64,000 nucleotides of DNA. It comes from Hespellia sp. (lineage in GTDB: Bacteria; Bacillota; Clostridia; Lachnospirales; Lachnospiraceae). Below, one piece after another: positions 1 through 8,565 of this stretch. The number at the start of each line of letters is the position of its first letter. Within the stretch, counting starts at the first letter, position 1. The DNA lies in NCBI GenBank assembly GCA_028694105.1, contig JAQUUC010000010.1, positions 1 to 64,000 on the forward strand, given 5' to 3'. Under the pieces are notes generated by a model that was given only the letters and a program-made list of their open reading frames with translations, was not told where the DNA came from and did not search any database. Position numbers and translations under genes: made by a program.

Positions 1-212
1 ACATCTGCTGCACGGAATTTATCTCCCGCCGCCATAGATAATTCTTTTGTGGTAACGATGCCTCCATCAACAATCTCTACATCACCGGGAATTGTTTTCT
101 TGAATGCCTCATACTGACTTTCAAATTCCGGTACCAGACTTGGGAACTGTGGAAGGTAGGCTCCCAATGCGATTGAAAATACTCCAACCTTTGCCTTTGT
201 GTTTACTAACAT
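1..212 (-). CDS. AraA-like sugar isomerase, N-terminal part (gene runs off the left edge)
   Basis: Only the first 70 codons are in the window. The ATG at 212 follows a good AGGAGG site. The visible peptide has the start KAKVGVFSIALGAYLPQF, which resembles the N-terminus of the L-arabinose isomerase-like/L-fucose isomerase-like family (KAxIGLxxxGLxxYWxQF) and is clearly related to the complete family member at 3837-5336. It lies 52 bases downstream of the rhamnulokinase gene on the same strand. By context it probably converts an aldose such as L-rhamnose or L-fucose to the ketose that the kinase uses. The substrate is inference, because the active-site residues lie outside the window. Confidence 0.7.
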   Translation of the reverse strand, partial: MLVNTKAKVGVFSIALGAYLPQFPSLVPEFESQYEAFKKTIPGDVEIVDGGIVTTKELSMAAGDKFRAAD

Positions 213-264
213 AGTGTTTCCTCCTGTTTCGTTTGAATTTTAAATGTTTTAGTGACTCATACTT

Positions 265-1668
265 TTAAGCTTCGTACTTCTTGACTCCAAATGACTCAAA
301 GATACAGATTCGTGCTTCCTGCAAATTATGAAACTCTCCAGCTTTGATCATCTGTGCCGTAAGATTACCGATGGCAGTCGCCTCGCCCGGTCCCGCATAT
401 ACGGTCAGACCCGACTTCTCTGCTGTCAGTTCGTTTAGATAAGCTGCATTCGAGCCGCCACCCACGATATGAATTGCCTCAAATTTCTTGCCGGAAATCT
501 GTTCGATTTCTTTTACGGTCTCAGCGTAACTTTCCGCCAGACTCTGATAGATGACAGTCGCAATTTCACCAATTGTCTCAGGGACCTGCTGCTTCGTGCG
601 TCTGCAGTAATCTTTGATCTCTTCTGTCATATTTGCCGGTGCAAGGAAGCAGTCATCGTTCACATCCACGCGGGATGGAAATGTCTTTACTTCCTCCGCC
701 AGCTCGCAAAGCTGTGCAAATGAATACGCATCATCTAATTCATGTCTGACAGACTGTATCATCCAAAGCCCCATGATGTTCTTGAGGAATCGGAAACGAT
801 AGTCGTAGCCGCCCTCGTTTGTAAAGTTCGCAGCCATGCTCTCTTTCGTTGCAATGACTTCTTTATTCTCAATCCCCATCAGTGACCATGTACCGGAACT
901 GATGTAGAGGCATTCATCGCAGAGTGTCGGAACCGACATAACCGCGGATGCAGTGTCATGCGTTGCAGGCAGTACCACATTGCAGGAAAAACCAACTTCC
1001 GCTTCGATCTCTTTCGTGAAGGAACCGACAATTGTTCCCGGTGTGCTCAGAGGAACGAACATCTCCTTCTTAAATCCAAGCCGTTCTATCAGCTCATAAT
1101 CCCAGTCATTCGTCTTCGGGTCAACAAGCTGACCACTTGTCGCATTCGTATATTCCGATACTTTATTCCCGGTCAGTAAGAACTGAAAATAATCCGGAAG
1201 CATAAGCAGCGTCTTAGCCTTCTGCATATTCTCCGGCTCCTGCATCTTCACTGCCATCAGCTGGTAAATTGTATTGAAGATCTGCTTCTGAATGCCTGCA
1301 CGCCCATACAATTCCGCCAGCGGGATGATTTTATATACTTCCTCATCCATCCCCTTCGTACGGCTGTCCCGGTATCCATAAGAATGTCCCAGAACCTGAT
1401 CGTTCTGATCCAGCAGCACATAATCCACTGCCCACGTATCAATTCCCATACTCTCCGGAATCTTGCCGATTTCCTTACATTTCGCAATACCTGCCTTAAT
1501 TTCCCTGAAAAGTCTCTCCGTGTCCCAGCAGAGATGTCCGTCTGCTTTGTCCATGCCATTTTCGAAACGGTAAATCTCTTCTAAAACAATCCGTCCATTT
1601 TCCACACTGCCAAGGATATGACGTCCGCTGGACGCTCCGATATCCACTGCCAAATAATATTTGCTCAT
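265..1668 (-). CDS. rhaB: rhamnulokinase (FGGY sugar kinase)
   Basis: This is an ATP-dependent kinase that phosphorylates L-rhamnulose at C1 in the cytoplasm. The protein has 467 residues, normal for RhaB. It carries the N-terminal ATPase-fold motif DIGASSGRHILG (residues 9-20), the catalytic-loop region ATHDTASAV near residue 235, SSGTWSLMG near 258 and the C-terminal adenosine-site motif IVGGGSNAAYLNE near 401. The GASSGR and SSGTWSLMG motifs fit RhaB better than FucK or XylB. It is divergent from an AraC-type regulator and upstream of an isomerase on the same strand. L-fuculokinase activity cannot be excluded from sequence alone. Confidence 0.9.
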   Translation of the reverse strand: MSKYYLAVDIGASSGRHILGSVENGRIVLEEIYRFENGMDKADGHLCWDTERLFREIKAGIAKCKEIGKIPESMGIDTWAVDYVLLDQNDQVLGHSYGYRDSRTKGMDEEVYKIIPLAELYGRAGIQKQIFNTIYQLMAVKMQEPENMQKAKTLLMLPDYFQFLLTGNKVSEYTNATSGQLVDPKTNDWDYELIERLGFKKEMFVPLSTPGTIVGSFTKEIEAEVGFSCNVVLPATHDTASAVMSVPTLCDECLYISSGTWSLMGIENKEVIATKESMAANFTNEGGYDYRFRFLKNIMGLWMIQSVRHELDDAYSFAQLCELAEEVKTFPSRVDVNDDCFLAPANMTEEIKDYCRRTKQQVPETIGEIATVIYQSLAESYAETVKEIEQISGKKFEAIHIVGGGSNAAYLNELTAEKSGLTVYAGPGEATAIGNLTAQMIKAGEFHNLQEARICIFESFGVKKYEA

Positions 1669-1700
1669 GTGAAGCTCCTTTCTTTTACCTAACTGTACTC

Positions 1701-1729
1701 ATTATAACTGATGGCTTCCTAAATTAACA
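1701..1729 (-). promoter_or_regulatory. promoter of the kinase-isomerase operon
   Basis: A TATAAT -10 box lies at 1701-1706 on the minus strand. The hexamer 17 bases upstream (1724-1729) reads TGTTAA, a weak -35, which is typical of an activator-dependent promoter. The AraC gene next door would supply the activator. This is inference from sequence. Confidence 0.45.
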
Positions 1730-1736
1730 CGACTTG

Positions 1737-1766
1737 ATTTGCAAATTTTACCGTCCTTATTTGCAA
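1737..1766. promoter_or_regulatory. direct repeat, candidate AraC-family operator
   Basis: The octamer ATTTGCAA occurs at 1737-1744 and again at 1759-1766. The copies are in the same orientation with starts 22 bases apart, about two helical turns. Paired direct half-sites at this spacing, just upstream of a weak -35, are the usual layout for AraC/RhaS-type activators. Confidence 0.5.
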
Positions 1767-1773
1767 TATTTTG

Positions 1774-1802
1774 TTGCCGCTGTTTTGTGGAAATGTTATA
1801 CT
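1774..1802 (+). promoter_or_regulatory. promoter of the AraC regulator gene
   Basis: TTGCCG (1774-1779), a 17-base spacer and TATACT (1797-1802) form a reasonable sigma-A promoter reading toward the regulator at 1861. It sits next to the direct repeat, so autoregulation is plausible. Confidence 0.5.
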
Positions 1803-1860
1803 TGTAAGAAATAAGATCACTCAGGCCTTATTAAAAAAACAGTAGAAGGAAGAAGAAATT

Positions 1861-2826
1861 ATGAACCCGGAATTACTTGCTGAATTAAAAAAGATTTCTC
1901 CGGAGGAACAGCAGATTCTAAACGGAGACAAAAACATTCAGAAAAATCTCTACACCTCTGCGAAGGACTTTGTCATCGACAGCCAGAAGATGCTCGAGGC
2001 AGGTCGTCTGATCGATATCCGTCCACATACCCGCTTTGTCCATTTTCCAAAACACAGACACAACTATATCGAAATCATATACATGTGCTCCGGCAGCACG
2101 CTTCATCTGATCAATGACAAAACCTCCATTCTGTTAGAGACCGGGGATCTGCTCTTTCTGAATCAGAATGTCTATCAGGAGATCATGCCCGCAGACGAAG
2201 ACGATATTGCAGTGAATTTCATAGTTCTCCCTGAATTCTTCGACCGCGTATTTGGTCTGATGGAGGAAGAAAACGCTCTCAGCAAATTTCTGATCGGCAC
2301 ACTGCAGCAGGAAAAGAGTATGGTAGACTATATCCATTTCCCGACACATGATATTCTCCCTGTCCAGAATCTGGTCGAGAACATGATCTGGTCCATCCTG
2401 CACAAGCAGCCGAACCGCCGGAACATCAACCAGACCACCATGGGGCTTTTATTTTTACAGTTAATGAATTATACCGACAAGATCAATCAGAATGACCCAA
2501 ACCAGCATGAGCAGAATGCTGTGTTTACCGCAATGAAATATATCGAAGACAATTACAAAACAGGAACTTTGGAAGAATTGTCTTCGATTTTAAACGAACC
2601 GACCTACTATGTAAGTAAACTCATTAAGAAACATTGCAAAAACACATTTAAGGAATTGTTGCAAATGAAAAGGCTCAACCAATCTGCTTATCTCCTTACA
2701 ACGACCTCGCTTGCTGTTGAAGACATCATTACAATCGTCGGCTATGATAACACAAGTTACTTTCACCGGATATTTAAAGCTCACTTTCAAATGACGCCCA
2801 AAACATATCGAAATATAAAAACCTGA
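1861..2826 (+). CDS. AraC-family transcriptional regulator with N-terminal cupin
   Basis: The 321-residue protein has a sugar-sensing cupin half (HFPKHRHNYIEIIYMCSG near residues 61-78) and a C-terminal double helix-turn-helix from about residue 225 to the end, including VGYDNTSYFHRIFKAHF. The gene is divergent from rhaB across a 192-base control region with a spaced direct repeat. It is therefore the likely activator of the rhamnulokinase-isomerase operon, and possibly of the ABC importer. The effector is unknown; rhamnose or its ketose is inferred from context. Confidence 0.85.
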   Translation: MNPELLAELKKISPEEQQILNGDKNIQKNLYTSAKDFVIDSQKMLEAGRLIDIRPHTRFVHFPKHRHNYIEIIYMCSGSTLHLINDKTSILLETGDLLFLNQNVYQEIMPADEDDIAVNFIVLPEFFDRVFGLMEEENALSKFLIGTLQQEKSMVDYIHFPTHDILPVQNLVENMIWSILHKQPNRRNINQTTMGLLFLQLMNYTDKINQNDPNQHEQNAVFTAMKYIEDNYKTGTLEELSSILNEPTYYVSKLIKKHCKNTFKELLQMKRLNQSAYLLTTTSLAVEDIITIVGYDNTSYFHRIFKAHFQMTPKTYRNIKT

Positions 2827-2840
2827 AAACACTATTTTTT

Positions 2841-3704
2841 TTATTTCCATTTGTTACGATATTGAAGTGGTGTGAGACATTCATGCTTTTTAAATAAATG
2901 AATGAAATGACTGGTCTGGTTGATTCCGCATGCATCAGAGATATCATGGACTGGTGTGTCTGTATATTTCAAAAGTTCTTTCGCATAATTAAGTCTGGTT
3001 ACAATCTGATATTCTCGAATGGTAGTTTCAAAATATTTTTTGAATTGTTTTAATAGATAAAATTTACTGATACCTATTTCTTTGGATAATTGATCAAGTG
3101 AAATCTCTTCTTTAAAATGCTGATCGATGTATTTTATTGTTTGAATTAAATAATCCGGAAGAAAAGGTGATTCATCACCCTGACTTTGAGTGAGTATCAA
3201 TTGTGTCAGAATATTGGTCAGGATATTTGATATCATGTAATCTCGATTTAATTCTTTTTTCTGAATGAGAGAAAGGACTTGACGCATTTGCTCAGGTATG
3301 CCCGCCTGAGGGTCTATGGTTATGACCGGGGTTTGGCTGGTACTGTATTTCTCGTAGTAACCTCTTGCTGCAATGCCATTAAAATGAATCCACAAAAATT
3401 CCCATTCCTTGTCTTTCCGACAACAATAATAGTGATGTTTCATACATGGAATAAAAAAGAGCTGATGGGGTTCAATCGGGTATGTGGTATCATCCATTTC
3501 CAAAAGTCCTGACCCTGAAAGTGTATATACGATTAGAAAACTATCCAAATTTTCACGCTCTGTATAATAGGAATCAGTCGTTTTAAAATAACCGGCTTCC
3601 TGGATGTAGAACAAGGTTTTTTTGATAAATTGATTTGCAGTATAGATGAATCGGATGGAATCTTCGCTCCAATCATAGGAAGCATTTTCTAAATATGTTT
3701 TCAT
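2841..3704 (-). CDS. second AraC-family regulator
   Basis: I start the gene at the ATG at 3704, which follows AGAGG, and not at the TTG 48 bases upstream. This gives 287 residues. The N-terminal half is a cupin-like sensor (PIEPHQLFFIPCMKHHYY). The C-terminal half is a double helix-turn-helix ending in CGINQTSHFIHLFKKHECLTP. It converges on the previous AraC gene and diverges from the AraA-like isomerase at 3837, so it probably controls that gene. The DNA of this pair is visibly richer in A+T than rhaB, which suggests separate acquisition. The ligand is unknown. Confidence 0.8.
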   Translation of the reverse strand: MKTYLENASYDWSEDSIRFIYTANQFIKKTLFYIQEAGYFKTTDSYYTERENLDSFLIVYTLSGSGLLEMDDTTYPIEPHQLFFIPCMKHHYYCCRKDKEWEFLWIHFNGIAARGYYEKYSTSQTPVITIDPQAGIPEQMRQVLSLIQKKELNRDYMISNILTNILTQLILTQSQGDESPFLPDYLIQTIKYIDQHFKEEISLDQLSKEIGISKFYLLKQFKKYFETTIREYQIVTRLNYAKELLKYTDTPVHDISDACGINQTSHFIHLFKKHECLTPLQYRNKWK

Positions 3705-3784
3705 ATGGATGACCTCTTTTATTGACAGCAATATACTGTTATTTTTTGACAATATTATGTACTGATATCATAGTTAGTATGTCA

Positions 3785-3790
3785 TATAAT
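3785..3790 (+). promoter_or_regulatory. -10 box for the AraA-like isomerase gene
   Basis: TATAAT at 3785-3790 is the only strong promoter element in the divergent 132-base region. The hexamer 17 bases upstream (CTGATA) is poor, suggesting dependence on the divergent AraC protein. A ribosome site, AAGGAG, lies just before the ATG at 3837. Confidence 0.4.
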
Positions 3791-3836
3791 ACAGATGAAA
3801 GCAACAGAAAATCAAACAATTTAAGGAGAGAAGAAA

Positions 3837-5336
3837 ATGGAAAAATTACAAAAAATGAAGCCTAATAAAAAGGCAAAAATCGGATTGTACAGTGCAGGGT
3901 TACATACGTATTGGAGCCAGTTCGATGGACTTTACGACTGTCTGATGGAATATAACCGATTCATCGAAAAGAAAATGTCAGAGTTTGGTGACGTATACAA
4001 TTTTGGAATGGTTGACACTGAAGAAAAAGGACATGAGGCGGGAGAATATTTTAATCAGCATAACGTTGATATTGTGTTCTCGCATGCAGCAACATATTAC
4101 ACAAGCTCTTGTTTATTACCGATTCATCAGATAAATCAGGCACCAGTCATTATTTTGAATCTACAGCCTGCTGCAGAGATGGCATACGGGAAAACTGGAA
4201 CAGATCGCTGGCTGGCACAGTGCGTAGGTTGTTCCATTCCTGAAATTTCGAATGCGTTTAATCGAGCGGGAATTCCCTTCCGTGCAATCAATGGATTATT
4301 AGGGCTGGATTATACACCCGAATATGCACTAGCAAACGAAGATACAAAGGAGCGGGAAGAAGCCAGAAAGGCTTGGAATGAAATAAAAGAATGGTGCCTT
4401 GCTGCTGGTGTGAAAAGAACCTTACAGCATGCGCGATTTGGTTTTCTGGGTGGATATTATAGTGGAATGTTAGATATGTATAGTGATTTTACAATGCTTT
4501 CAGCACAAAGCGGCATACAAGTTGAAATACTGGAAATGTGCGATTTGGATGCTTACTTACAGAATGTTACAGCTGAGGAGATGCAGGAAAAACTAAAACA
4601 AATTATGGAATTTTTTGAAATATCAGGTGATTCGCCATCCGATCCGATTGCAAAAAAACCTACAGAAGAACAATTGCAATGGTCTGCAAAAGTGGCTGTG
4701 GCACAGGAAAAGATGGTAAAGGATCGAAATCTTGATAGTTTATCTTATTATTATCATGGAAGAGACAATTATTACGAAGAGGTTCAAAGTGGATTTATTG
4801 TAGGGCATTCGCTGTTGACCGCACAGGGAATTGCATGTTCAGGGGAAGGGGACATTAAGACTGCGCTGGCAATGAAAATATCAGATATTTTAGACAAGGG
4901 TGGCAGTTTTTGTGAAATTGTCGCTGCGGATTTCAATCGTAATACAATGATTTTAGGACATGATGGTCCATTCCATTTTGCAATATCAAATCAAAAACCA
5001 ATTCTTCGTGGAATGGGAGTATATCATGGAAAGCGAGGCAGTGGTGTGTCGGTAGAGGCAAAAGTTCAACCGGGACCCGTTACGCTGTTAGGTGTAACAC
5101 AGACTGGCGATGGCAGGCTGAAATTCATCATGAGTGAGGGGGAAGCCATAGATGCTCCTATTTTATTAAATGGGAATACTTCCACGCATATTAAGTTTGA
5201 TGTGGATCCGGCAGCTTATATGGATAAATGGTTCCCCGAAGCACCGACACATCATCTTGCACTGTCGGTGGGACACAATGCTTCACAGTTTTTGAAATTA
5301 GCACAGTTATTAGATATTCCATATGCAATGATATAA
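3837..5336 (+). CDS. L-fucose/L-arabinose isomerase-family protein
   Basis: The 499-residue protein belongs to the AraA-like/FucI-like aldose-ketose isomerase fold. The N-terminus KAKIGLYSAGLHTYWSQFDG is the family hallmark. Later stretches FLGGYYSGMLDMYSDFTML and GEGDIKTALAMKI match substrate and metal-site regions of the family. Enzymes of this fold use a divalent metal bound by acidic and histidine side chains. The sugar is not known. It is a second family member within 4 kb of the one at the left edge, has its own AraC regulator and lies in AT-richer DNA. It ends at a strong bidirectional terminator. Confidence 0.75.
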   Translation: MEKLQKMKPNKKAKIGLYSAGLHTYWSQFDGLYDCLMEYNRFIEKKMSEFGDVYNFGMVDTEEKGHEAGEYFNQHNVDIVFSHAATYYTSSCLLPIHQINQAPVIILNLQPAAEMAYGKTGTDRWLAQCVGCSIPEISNAFNRAGIPFRAINGLLGLDYTPEYALANEDTKEREEARKAWNEIKEWCLAAGVKRTLQHARFGFLGGYYSGMLDMYSDFTMLSAQSGIQVEILEMCDLDAYLQNVTAEEMQEKLKQIMEFFEISGDSPSDPIAKKPTEEQLQWSAKVAVAQEKMVKDRNLDSLSYYYHGRDNYYEEVQSGFIVGHSLLTAQGIACSGEGDIKTALAMKISDILDKGGSFCEIVAADFNRNTMILGHDGPFHFAISNQKPILRGMGVYHGKRGSGVSVEAKVQPGPVTLLGVTQTGDGRLKFIMSEGEAIDAPILLNGNTSTHIKFDVDPAAYMDKWFPEAPTHHLALSVGHNASQFLKLAQLLDIPYAMI

Positions 5337-5362
5337 AAGAAAATTCATTCTGACTGACAAAT

Positions 5363-5389
5363 AAAAAAAGCCCAATTTGGGCTTTTTTT
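5363..5389. terminator. bidirectional terminator
   Basis: A perfect stem of seven A-T pairs plus GCCCA/TGGGC with a three-base loop and U-tracts on both strands lies between the convergent isomerase and rhaS-like genes. Confidence 0.85.
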
Positions 5390-5411
5390 ATTAAGAATAA
5401 CATGTTAAATT

Positions 5412-6476
5412 CTAGTATACGTCTTTCCAGTCAGCAATATTTGAACCATCAAATTTGAAAGGTGCACCTAAGATGATCTCTGTTCCGCCATCTCCTGCGT
5501 CTGTGATTGTGTATGGAGAGTTCTCCATGTCACCAGCCTCAAATGTGTCGCCTTCAGCTCCTGTGATTGTTCCGTCAACTAATGCGATTGATGTGTAAGC
5601 ACCAAGACGTCCAACATCGATTGGATTCCAGAGGAACATATATGGGCAAGAATGAGCATCATCATCGCCAATATATTCAGCCATCTCAGAAGGTAATCCA
5701 AGTCCGGTAAGTTTTACAGAAGATTTTTCATCCTGAAGAACTTTTGCTGCTGCATTGATACCAACTGTTGTTGGTGCACAGATTACTTTTAAGTCAGGGT
5801 ATTTAGAGAGAAGCGCCTGAGTCTGATCTGTAGATTTCTGAGCTTCATCATCACCATAAGCAACTTCTACGAGTTCCAGCTTAGAGTATTTGTCATCTGT
5901 CATGATTTCTTTCATGGAATCAATCCATGCATTCTGGTTTGTTGCCTGAGATGTTGCTGAAAGAATCGCCCACTGTCCTTCTCCGCCGGTGATATCTAAT
6001 ACAGCATCCATAAGAGCCTGACCGATTTCTTTTGTACCGGCCTGATTAACAAATGTCTGACGGCTATCAGAGTTTGTCTTAGAATCTAAGCATGATACTT
6101 TGATTCCGGCAGCCATAGCGTCCTCGAGTGAAGCCTGAAGAGCATTTTCATCGTTTGCTGCGATACAGATAGAGTCAACACCCTGAGAAATCAGAGACTG
6201 GATAACCGTAACCTGAGCATCAGCTGTTGCAGCTTCCGGATGCTGAACGATACATGTGTATCCTTCTTTTTCGATGATCTCTTTGAAGCCTTCTGCTTCT
6301 TTCTCGTTGTAAGGATTTCCTGCAGCTTTTGTAACGATAGCAAATGTTTTACCATCATCACTTCCGCCTGCTGATGCAGAACCCTCAGTTGTAGCTGTGT
6401 CACCTTTTCCACAACCAACTGCCATTGTTGCAACCATAGCTGCACATAACAATACGCTTACTACTTTTTTCTTCAT
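5412..6476 (-). CDS. rhaS: sugar ABC transporter substrate-binding lipoprotein (RhaS-type)
   Basis: The 354-residue protein begins with a lipoprotein signal peptide and lipobox ending at Cys22 (AVGC), followed by a Ser/Gly/Thr linker and a periplasmic-binding-protein type 1 domain (FAIVTKAAGNPYNEKEAEGF; GVDSICIAANDENALQ). It captures an autoinducer-2/rhamnose-type sugar outside the membrane and hands it to the two permeases encoded just upstream. It is the last gene of a four-gene importer operon and is preceded by an intercistronic hairpin, as is common for binding proteins made in excess. The rhamnose assignment rests on context. Confidence 0.8.
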   Translation of the reverse strand: MKKKVVSVLLCAAMVATMAVGCGKGDTATTEGSASAGGSDDGKTFAIVTKAAGNPYNEKEAEGFKEIIEKEGYTCIVQHPEAATADAQVTVIQSLISQGVDSICIAANDENALQASLEDAMAAGIKVSCLDSKTNSDSRQTFVNQAGTKEIGQALMDAVLDITGGEGQWAILSATSQATNQNAWIDSMKEIMTDDKYSKLELVEVAYGDDEAQKSTDQTQALLSKYPDLKVICAPTTVGINAAAKVLQDEKSSVKLTGLGLPSEMAEYIGDDDAHSCPYMFLWNPIDVGRLGAYTSIALVDGTITGAEGDTFEAGDMENSPYTITDAGDGGTEIILGAPFKFDGSNIADWKDVY

Positions 6477-6514
6477 GTTTCTTTTCCTCCCTTTTTGGAA
6501 TGATTTTTATACTA

Positions 6515-6534
6515 AATACTCTTCAGCGAGTATT
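6515..6534 (-). other. intercistronic hairpin before the binding-protein gene
   Basis: AATACTC and GAGTATT form a seven-base-pair stem with a six-base loop between the last permease and the binding-protein gene. There is no long U-tract, so it looks like an mRNA-processing or stabilising element and not a full terminator. Confidence 0.4.
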
Positions 6535-6547
6535 AGGTATCATAGTA

Positions 6548-7555
6548 TTATTTTACGGTTTTCTTTTTCAAATTTAAACTAGCGGAAATATTTGGCAATA
6601 ATACGGAAAGGATTAACAATGCTCCCAAGATCAACAGGATGACCTGTGGATTTGTATTGCGCTGTCCGAGTCCGATCCGGAGACACATGATAATAAATGC
6701 AGAAATAATTGCTCCCGGCATCCGTCCTTTGCCGCCGATGTTCGATACACCGCCGAATACTGCCATAGCGATTGCATCCATCTCAAAACCGTTACCGGTT
6801 GTTGTGTTTGCACCGTAAAGTACGCTTGTAAGGAATAGTGCTGCAATTCCTGACATGAATCCCAATAATGTGTAGCAGATCAAACGAATCTTCTGTACGT
6901 GAACGCCTGCATAAAATGCAGCAATTCTGTTACTGCCGATTGCGTAAATGTTTCTTCCGAAGGTTGTCTTAGCAAGCACAACACCGTAAATGATGGCCGC
7001 AATTACTACAAGGAAAAAGATATATGGCACTAAATTGCCAACCTTGCCGGCGATGCTGCGAAAACCGTCTGCATTGGAGAGTGAGATAGATCCTCCACTT
7101 CCCAGCGCAATCTCTGCGATGCCCCGGAAAATAATCTGTGTTGCCAAAGTAACAATCATAGGTGGCAGCTCCGTGAAATTAATAAGTACAATACCATTCA
7201 CAATACCACACGCCGTACCTACTAAGATACAAACGAGTGCAACTGCCGGAAACGGCATTCCGTTGTTACTTGCCATACATGACATCGTTGCCGATAAGCA
7301 GACAATTGCTCCGACTGAAATGTCGATTTCACCTAAAACTAAGATATATACCATCGGAAGGAGTAAAAATACTTCTGTCAGATATTTTGGCATCTCTCTT
7401 AAAATGTTAGCAAACTGATAACTTGGAGATACAATTGAAAAATAAATGTTGATTGCGATAAAAATCAATATCAGAATTCCTTCCCAGCCAAAGATCATTT
7501 TCTTCCAGCTTTTTTCCGGTGTTGCCGATATCGTTCTTCCTGATTTTCCTGCCAT
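6548..7555 (-). CDS. rhaQ: sugar ABC transporter permease (RhaQ-type)
   Basis: The 335-residue polytopic membrane protein belongs to the branched-chain/ribose-type permease family (BPD_transp_2). It has about ten hydrophobic segments and the family motif AMAVFGGVSNIGGKGRMPGA near residue 262. It pairs with the permease encoded just upstream (two-base gap) to form the membrane channel of the importer. RhaP and RhaQ names are interchangeable here; the order follows the usual ATPase-permease-permease-binding-protein layout. Confidence 0.8.
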   Translation of the reverse strand: MAGKSGRTISATPEKSWKKMIFGWEGILILIFIAINIYFSIVSPSYQFANILREMPKYLTEVFLLLPMVYILVLGEIDISVGAIVCLSATMSCMASNNGMPFPAVALVCILVGTACGIVNGIVLINFTELPPMIVTLATQIIFRGIAEIALGSGGSISLSNADGFRSIAGKVGNLVPYIFFLVVIAAIIYGVVLAKTTFGRNIYAIGSNRIAAFYAGVHVQKIRLICYTLLGFMSGIAALFLTSVLYGANTTTGNGFEMDAIAMAVFGGVSNIGGKGRMPGAIISAFIIMCLRIGLGQRNTNPQVILLILGALLILSVLLPNISASLNLKKKTVK

Positions 7556-7557
7556 GA

Positions 7558-8550
7558 TTACATCTCCCTTCCTTTCAGATTGTTCTTATCCATTGCCCTC
7601 TGTGTTAATACGTTGAGTACAATGACCACTAAGATGATGACACCTTTTACTGTATTTTGAGCAATGGAGTCAATTCCCACAAGAGGAAGTGCTTTTGCAA
7701 TAATAGCAAGGATGAGGGAGCCAAGTAATGCTCCGCCTACACTGCCGCGTCCACCGGACATGCTGACACCACCGATTACACAGGCTGCAATAACATCCAT
7801 TTCTTTTGCATATGCCATGTTCGGCTGCGCGGATGAATAGACCGCAGTTGTAAGTGCTCCGCAAAGTCCTGCAAGTGTTCCCATGACCGTGTATACCAGT
7901 AACTGAATGTTTTTTACATTGATACCTGAGATTTGTGCAGCCTCCATATTACTTCCGACTGCATATACCTTTCGTCCTGTCTTTGTCCACTTCATCACGA
8001 TAAAAAAGATGGCATAGCAGATGATTACAATCCAGATTACATTGTTAAGACCTAATACCTTGCCAAGCGCGAAATTCTTGAAATCACCAAGATTTTCAGC
8101 ACTTGCCCACTGACTGTTACCAATCAGATAAGCCATCGCCCTGTATATGTACATGAAGCCCATTGTTGCAATGATCGGTAAAACTTTACCTCGTGAAATT
8201 ACCAGACCTACCAGTAATCCGCAAAGAACTCCAATTGAAATTGCGATGACAAACAGTAAAAATGTGTTACTGATAATTCCATATTTTAATAACATACCGA
8301 CTGACATACCGGAAAACGCAAGTGTGGATGCAATCGAGATATCAATACCTCCGATTAGCAGTACACCGAGCATTCCAAGCGTTAAAATCATCGTGTTTGC
8401 ATTATTTTTCAACATATCCAGAATCGATTTTAAAGTCAAAAATGAAGGACTTCTAAACTGTATTACAATACAAAGGATAATCAAAACGATAATCAAACTA
8501 GCTTCACGGGAGCCGGTAATCTTTTTTAAGATTGATTTATTCTCTTTCAT
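7558..8550 (-). CDS. rhaP: sugar ABC transporter permease (RhaP-type)
   Basis: I prefer the ATG at 8550 over the one at 8559, because the AGGAGG site (8562-8567) is only two bases from the latter but eleven from the former. The roughly 330-residue protein is a ribose/rhamnose-type permease with multiple membrane spans and the motif VIAACVIGGVSMSGGRGSVGG. Its ribosome site overlaps the stop codon of the ATPase gene, indicating translational coupling. It is the partner subunit of the next permease. Confidence 0.8.
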   Translation of the reverse strand: MKENKSILKKITGSREASLIIVLIILCIVIQFRSPSFLTLKSILDMLKNNANTMILTLGMLGVLLIGGIDISIASTLAFSGMSVGMLLKYGIISNTFLLFVIAISIGVLCGLLVGLVISRGKVLPIIATMGFMYIYRAMAYLIGNSQWASAENLGDFKNFALGKVLGLNNVIWIVIICYAIFFIVMKWTKTGRKVYAVGSNMEAAQISGINVKNIQLLVYTVMGTLAGLCGALTTAVYSSAQPNMAYAKEMDVIAACVIGGVSMSGGRGSVGGALLGSLILAIIAKALPLVGIDSIAQNTVKGVIILVVIVLNVLTQRAMDKNNLKGREM

Positions 8551-8565
8551 TCTTCCCATTCCCTC

